64,000 bases of DNA from Legionella sp. (GTDB lineage: Bacteria; Pseudomonadota; Gammaproteobacteria; Legionellales; Legionellaceae). Where the stretch lies: positions 39,069 through 103,068 of the forward strand of contig PEQK01000007.1 of assembly GCA_002786165.1 (NCBI GenBank), in the 5' to 3' direction. A program made the translations under genes and the position numbers. Below the pieces are notes generated by a model that saw nothing but the letters and a program-made list of their open reading frames with translations, made no database searches and was not told the DNA's origin. Shown here one piece after another: positions 57,788 through 64,000 of this stretch; positions within the stretch are counted from its first letter, which is position 1; each line of letters starts with the position of its first letter.

Positions 57788-57816
57788 TTTACATTATTTA
57801 TAGATTAACATATAAT
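57788..57816 (+). promoter_or_regulatory. Promoter of the small secreted protein gene at 57845
   Basis: TTTACA at 57788-57793 and a perfect TATAAT at 57811-57816 are 17 bp apart, 28 bp before the GTG start. Near-consensus, so expression should be strong. Confidence 0.65.
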
Positions 57817-57844
57817 CACTTCGCTTTAATATTAGGGGAAATTT

Positions 57845-58327
57845 GTGATTAAAAAACTATTGTTACAAAAAACAATCATCGGCGGATTGTGCGCCTTGAT
57901 ATGCCAAGGTGCATTGGCGAGTACAAATTTTACGGTATGTCCTTCTGTTGATATGTTGAAAAAATTTGATGGCAGTTTAGTGGTGTCTATGCCAGAAGGG
58001 TTTGATAAAGAAGCCCAAGCTATGAAGGCTGTTGTATTCCAACAAAGAGCTTTTTCTGAAAATGACACTGAATTTCAAGGTTATGGCAATCTAGTTTTTG
58101 TAATGTCTTCCATTTTGATTCACGAAGGCGAAGATCCAGAGAAGCAAGCAGCTACCATATTAAGTAATATGCAAGCGGACTTTGAACAGCCATTGATGTT
58201 CAAATTTGATGCCGATCACACGTTACCTGTTTGCTCCTATTCTGTACCTGGAGTAGAAACAAAAGCTATCGTTGTGCAATTACCTGAAGATGAAACATTT
58301 GATTTGCCATTTTTTGCAAAACGCTAA
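57845..58327 (+). CDS. Small secreted protein, possibly DUF4949-like
   Basis: The 160-residue precursor starts at GTG 57845 with AGGGG six bases upstream. A signal peptide (IIGGLCALICQGALAS) is followed by a compact domain of about 135 residues. It has two cysteines, in FTVCPSVDML and LPVCSYSVPG, that may pair, and extended strands (GSLVVSMPEGF, GNLVFVMSSILIHEG, KAIVVQLPEDE). It resembles small exported proteins I associate with Legionella (DUF4949), but I cannot confirm this. A near-consensus promoter and a strong terminator bracket it as a single-gene unit that is probably well expressed. Confidence 0.85.
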   Translation: MIKKLLLQKTIIGGLCALICQGALASTNFTVCPSVDMLKKFDGSLVVSMPEGFDKEAQAMKAVVFQQRAFSENDTEFQGYGNLVFVMSSILIHEGEDPEKQAATILSNMQADFEQPLMFKFDADHTLPVCSYSVPGVETKAIVVQLPEDETFDLPFFAKR

Positions 58328-58349
58328 TCATCAAGAAGGTTTTGGATGT

Positions 58350-58384
58350 AAACGTTTCTCCTAAATCGGGAGAAACGTTTTTTT
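58350..58384 (+). terminator. Rho-independent terminator
   Basis: AAACGTTTCTCC pairs perfectly with GGAGAAACGTTT (12 bp) around a short loop and runs into seven T residues. It ends the gene at 57845 and reaches the stop codon of the facing gene. Confidence 0.9.
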
Positions 58385-58709
58385 AATAGATGGCTATATT
58401 GTCATGTGGAATTTGTAAAGCGCATATTTCAGAAGATGATCCATCATTACAACGCACTTGTCCGGTATCCTCAATTTTTGCGACCCCTCCTTGCCACATA
58501 CAACATCCCATGAATTTTTGTAAATCCATGACCGCATGACGTGTGCAATAACAGCTAGAGTAATCACCGTTATTACATACATAACGTCCGGCAGAAGAAT
58601 CACAATAACTAATACCTGACATCTTGTCACAGCACTGTGCATATGTTGAGGAAAGAGGCTGCATACATAGTAGGACGCTGGCTAAAAAATAAGACTGTTG
58701 AGAGCGCAT
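58383..58709 (-). CDS. Small cysteine-rich secreted protein
   Basis: From ATG 58709 the precursor has 108 residues with a signal peptide (SYFLASVLLCMQPLSSTYAQ). The mature part of about 85 residues has a dozen cysteines: CCDKMSG, YCDSSAGRYVCNNGDYSSCYC near residue 40, FMGCCMWQGGV near 70, and RCNDGSSSEICALQ near the end. The CNNG...CYCTRHAVMDLQ pattern suggests a disulfide-knotted exported protein of a family seen in several gammaproteobacteria. Function is unknown. A longer in-frame extension to 58901 runs through the REP array and is rejected. Confidence 0.8.
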   Translation of the reverse strand: MRSQQSYFLASVLLCMQPLSSTYAQCCDKMSGISYCDSSAGRYVCNNGDYSSCYCTRHAVMDLQKFMGCCMWQGGVAKIEDTGQVRCNDGSSSEICALQIPHDNIAIY

Positions 58710-58798
58710 ATGAACCCACTCTGAATATAATGATCTTAATCTAAGCATAGCACAAATCTGAATGAGCAATTCACGACGTAATCTCTTTATGAACTCAT

Positions 58799-59036
58799 CG
58801 CCCGCGTACCGCGGCTTGTTGGCGGTATCTATCAATTTCTTAATGAGGCTGAGCAAGATTGGGCGCATAAAGCGCGGAACGTAGGGCGCCGTATCCACCA
58901 TCGCCCGCGTACCGCGGCTTGTCAGTGGTATCTATCAATTTCTTAATGAGGCTGAGCAAGATTGGGCGCATAAAGCGCGGAACGTAGGGCGCCGTATCCA
59001 CCATCGCCTACGTACCGCGGCTTGTCCGCGGTATCT
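58799..59036. repeat. Second REP-like array, 103-bp period
   Basis: The palindrome core CGTACCGCGGCTTGT...GCGGTATC starts at 58805, 58908 and 59011, exactly 103 bp apart, giving two complete units and a third core. Between cores lies a nearly identical spacer containing TTCTTAATGAGGCTGAGC and GGGCGCATAAAGCGCGG. The core is the one found in the 4.5-5.1 kb array, but the spacer is different and each unit has only one core. The array occupies most of the 355-bp gap between the Cys-rich gene and rmuC; nothing else was seen there. Confidence 0.9.
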
Positions 59037-59064
59037 ATCTAGATTTGGTTAGGCCTAGACGTGC

Positions 59065-60321
59065 TTAGGTTTTTTCTTCAAGAAGTTCAAGCGATTCAGG
59101 TGCTGATTCAAGTTCAACAGCTTCAATTTTTTGAAAACGCTGAGCAATTTTCTTAGCAGATGTATTGACCTCATTGACATCTTGATGGGCCAAATCAATA
59201 TGTTTTGTCAATTTGTCCATGCGTTTTTCGAAGCGTTGAAAATCATCAGCTAAAGAATGCAAGTGTTTTTGAATGATATGGACTTGTTTGCGGGTGGCAT
59301 CATCTTTTAGTACCGCACGGGCCGTGGTTAAAACAGCCATCAATGTGCTGGGAGACACCAACCAGACTTTTAATCGTTGTGATAAGGCAATGACTTCTGG
59401 GTAATTGGTATGTACTTCCGCGAAAATTGCCTCTGCAGGGATAAACATCACCGCACCATCTGCTGTTTCATTAGGTATAATATATTTTTCAGCGATGTCT
59501 TTAATGTGTTTTTGTAAATCTTGGCGAAACTGTTGTTGTAGCGATTTGCGTTCCACCGCCATGACATTGGTATTCATTAGTTTTTGGTACGTTTCTAAAG
59601 GAAATTTGGCGTCAATGACCAAATTTCCATTGGGTTCAGGTAAAAACAAGATACAATCCGCTCTTTTTTGATTGCTCAATGTGTATTGCAGACTGTAATG
59701 AGAACTCGGTAAGACATTTGCGATCAAACTGGCTAGTTGCACTTCTCCAAACGCACCTCTTGCTCGTTTATCAACCAAAACGTCCTGTAAACTGACCACA
59801 TGTTGGGATAATTCGGTGATTTTCTTTTGGGCTTCATCAATGAGTGCCAAACGTTGGACCACATCGATGAAGGTCGCAGAGGTTTTTTCAAAACCTTCTG
59901 TCAAACGATGTTGGACTTGTTGTGTTAATGCGTGTAGGTGGGTACGAATTTCTTCGGTGACTGCACGTAAACTTTGGGACAAAGCGCTGCTGTGCTGAGT
60001 AAAACTATGGCCAATTTGTTCGCGAACATCCGTCATTTGGCGTTGAATATTTTCTACAATTAAAGGTTGTATCGAAAGATGGCTTTGGGTTATTTTATCA
60101 TGAATTCCAATTTGCCCGATTTGCATAGAGTGTTGCAAGTCTTTGTTTAACTCATGCAAGCTAAGGCGAAGTATCTGTTTTAAGTCTTCGTGTTGGCTCT
60201 GAACTTGGTGCATTAAGCGGCGTTGACGGTATGCAATGAATGAAAATAAGAAAAATAATATGCCTAACAACATGAAACCGCCGTATAGCAATGTCGTAGG
60301 GTTGAATAAGTTCATGGCCAT
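59065..60321 (-). CDS. rmuC: DNA recombination protein RmuC
   Basis: RmuC-family proteins limit inversion at short inverted repeats and have a nuclease-like core. From ATG 60321 the protein has 418 residues. A membrane anchor at about residues 5-30 is followed by a long coiled coil. The RmuC domain shows RGAFGEVQLASLI near 185, RADCILFLPEPNGNLVIDAKFPLETYQKL near 214, FIPAEAIFAEVHTNYPEV and SPSTLMAVL. A TTG at 60333 is an alternative start. The gene lies beside the REP array and is divergent from ligA. Confidence 0.93.
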   Translation of the reverse strand: MAMNLFNPTTLLYGGFMLLGILFFLFSFIAYRQRRLMHQVQSQHEDLKQILRLSLHELNKDLQHSMQIGQIGIHDKITQSHLSIQPLIVENIQRQMTDVREQIGHSFTQHSSALSQSLRAVTEEIRTHLHALTQQVQHRLTEGFEKTSATFIDVVQRLALIDEAQKKITELSQHVVSLQDVLVDKRARGAFGEVQLASLIANVLPSSHYSLQYTLSNQKRADCILFLPEPNGNLVIDAKFPLETYQKLMNTNVMAVERKSLQQQFRQDLQKHIKDIAEKYIIPNETADGAVMFIPAEAIFAEVHTNYPEVIALSQRLKVWLVSPSTLMAVLTTARAVLKDDATRKQVHIIQKHLHSLADDFQRFEKRMDKLTKHIDLAHQDVNEVNTSAKKIAQRFQKIEAVELESAPESLELLEEKT

Positions 60322-60354
60322 GATACAACACAAAAGAGAAGTTGGGAGAGATAA

Positions 60355-62418
<2,064 letters not shown>

Positions 62419-62517
62419 AATGTTAAGATATCTCTTATACTACCTCCCGAAATTCCTTCGTGCCGCAAAGAGCGTGATGAGGGAAATAAAAAAATCATTT
62501 TTAACCTGGATAATCGA

Positions 62518-64000
62518 ATGACCGATAAGAGCACAGCCCCAGAATTTGTACATTTACATGTGCGTACTGAATATTCCTTGATGGACAGTATCATTCGTAT
62601 TCCTACATTAATGAATGCGCTCCCTAAATTGAATATGAATGCGGTTGCGGTGACAGATTTTTGTAATTTATTTGCAGCAGTCAAAGTGTATCAAGCGGCA
62701 TTAGATGCGGGTATTAAACCTATTTTGGGTTGTGATGTCTTATGCTGTCACGCACAAACACCCGAACAAACATTTTCATTGGTATTACTTTGTCAAAATG
62801 AGGCGGGGTATCGTAATCTGACGCGTTTGGTTTCTAAAGCCTATCAAGAAGGACAATATCAGGGGCAGCCACGTATTTATTACGAATGGTTGGCTCAGCA
62901 CGCAGATGGATTGATTGCATTGTCAGGCGGGTTTAGTGGCGATATTGGCCAAGCATTGCTGATGTCAGATGAGGTCCGTGCACGTGAGTTGACCAAAAAT
63001 TGGCTCACTGTATTTGGAGATCGATTTTACTTAGAGATGACCAGAACCAACCGTCCTGAAGAGCTGGATTATAATCAAAAAATAGTCCAATTGGCAGATG
63101 AATTGATGGTACCACTGGTGGCTACCAATGATGTCAGATTTTTGTCGTCCACCGAGTATGAAGCGCATGAAGCACGTGTTTGCATCCATGAAGGACAAGT
63201 GTTAGCCGATGAGAGACGCCCCAAACGGTACTCCAAACAACAATATCTAAGATCAGCAACTGAAATGGCGACTTTGTTTGCCGATTTGCCGCAAGCGTTG
63301 CAAAATTCGGTTGAAATTTCTAAGCGCTGCACGGTTATATTGAATTTAGGTCAACCCTATTTGCCCAATTTTCCTACGCCTGAAGGGGTATCTGTAGAAG
63401 GCTATTTAACCACACTGGCCAGAGAAGGGTTAGAGGAGCGCATGCGGCGTCTTCCAGCAAAATTGCAAGAGTCGCGCGATACTTATGATCAACGATTACA
63501 AATCGAATTAGATGTGATAAATCCAATGGGATTTGCTGGCTATTTTTTGATTGTTGCAGATTTTATCCAATGGGCCAAATCGAATGGCGTTCCGGTAGGT
63601 CCAGGACGGGGTTCAGGTGCGGGATCATTGGTGGCATATGCATTAGGGATAACGGATTTGGATCCATTGCAGTATGATTTGCTGTTTGAGCGATTTTTAA
63701 ATCCCGAACGTGTCTCTATGCCTGACTTTGATATTGATTTTTGTATGGAAGGCCGTGATCGTGTGATCGATTATGTGGCAGAAAAATATGGTCGCCAAGC
63801 AGTATCTCAGATCATTACGTTTGGTACGATGGCTGCCAAAGCGGTGATACGTGATGTTGGTCGTGTTTTAGGTCATCCTTACGGATTTGTCGATAAAATT
63901 GCAAAATTAATTCCATTTGAGCTTGGCATCACGCTCAGTGATGCTATCAAACGCGAACCAGAATTAGCCCAACGATATCAAAATGAAGAGGACGTCAAAG
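62518..64000 (+). CDS. dnaE: DNA polymerase III subunit alpha (3' end cut by window edge)
   Basis: The replicative polymerase alpha subunit. The frame is open to the window end, giving 494 residues of about 1150. The PHP domain starts [15 protein letters not shown] (residue 10). The palm begins at [20 protein letters not shown] near 360, and the catalytic aspartates lie in [14 protein letters not shown] near 400, followed by [20 protein letters not shown] 62518 gives the family N terminus, though only a weak TGGAT ribosome site precedes it. It follows ligA after about 100 bp. Confidence 0.97.
   Translation, partial: MTDKSTAPEFVHLHVRTEYSLMDSIIRIPTLMNALPKLNMNAVAVTDFCNLFAAVKVYQAALDAGIKPILGCDVLCCHAQTPEQTFSLVLLCQNEAGYRNLTRLVSKAYQEGQYQGQPRIYYEWLAQHADGLIALSGGFSGDIGQALLMSDEVRARELTKNWLTVFGDRFYLEMTRTNRPEELDYNQKIVQLADELMVPLVATNDVRFLSSTEYEAHEARVCIHEGQVLADERRPKRYSKQQYLRSATEMATLFADLPQALQNSVEISKRCTVILNLGQPYLPNFPTPEGVSVEGYLTTLAREGLEERMRRLPAKLQESRDTYDQRLQIELDVINPMGFAGYFLIVADFIQWAKSNGVPVGPGRGSGAGSLVAYALGITDLDPLQYDLLFERFLNPERVSMPDFDIDFCMEGRDRVIDYVAEKYGRQAVSQIITFGTMAAKAVIRDVGRVLGHPYGFVDKIAKLIPFELGITLSDAIKREPELAQRYQNEEDVK

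Noticed and set aside
58710..58901. N-terminal extension of the Cys-rich protein
   Set aside because: It is translated REP array, and it would place the signal peptide in the middle of the protein.

Overview
The window looks like a moderately AT-rich gammaproteobacterial chromosome from a host-associated lineage. I infer the order Legionellales (Legionella/Coxiella/Berkiella-like). The reasons are an ankyrin-repeat protein kinase that ends in a eukaryotic CaaX box, very large orphan helical proteins of the effector type, csrA behind a perfect PmrA-like tandem box, and a tatC without tatAB. No secretion-system gene, tRNA, rRNA, transposase, prophage or CRISPR array was found in the window.

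Layout. 1-8.5 kb: aconitase (cut by the left edge) and penicillin-binding protein 1A, a 578-bp tandem array of REP-like palindromes, then coaE-bioA divergent from bioB-tadA. 8.6-13 kb: an unknown acidic protein, a methyltransferase, a two-gene surface-polysaccharide pair (sugar aminotransferase and WecA/WbpL-type glycosyl-1-phosphate transferase), and csrA. 13-24 kb: birA and a phosphopantetheinyl transferase divergent from accA-tilS-MFS-rnhB, then rsfS-mrdA-mrdB on the minus strand and an orphan 539-residue protein. 24-35 kb: a POT peptide transporter, dnaB-alr-lipoprotein, etfBA-ald-rpiA, a secreted heptad-repeat protein, tatC, a CPA2 antiporter and a Cys-rich lipoprotein. 35-40.7 kb: the pyruvate dehydrogenase operon aceE-aceF-lpdA.

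41-53 kb is the accessory part. It holds the Ank-kinase-CaaX protein, an orphan 677-residue protein, two tandem secreted paralogues, a family 3 glycosidase, and an 1816-residue protein built from three modules of about 530 residues. 53-64 kb returns to housekeeping: a DEDD-type exonuclease, potABCD, small secreted proteins, a second REP array, rmuC, ligA and dnaE (cut by the right edge).

How the genes work together. The housekeeping genes cover central carbon metabolism (aconitase, pyruvate dehydrogenase, alanine dehydrogenase, ribose-5-phosphate isomerase), cell-wall elongation (RodA-PBP2, PBP1A, alanine racemase), biotin and malonyl-CoA supply (BioA, BioB, BirA, AccA), replication (DnaB, DnaE, LigA) and uptake of peptides and polyamines. 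Genes are tightly packed, many with 1-20 bp overlaps, and several use GTG or TTG starts. The accessory proteins are best read as candidate host-directed factors. That role is inference from architecture, not something the sequence proves.
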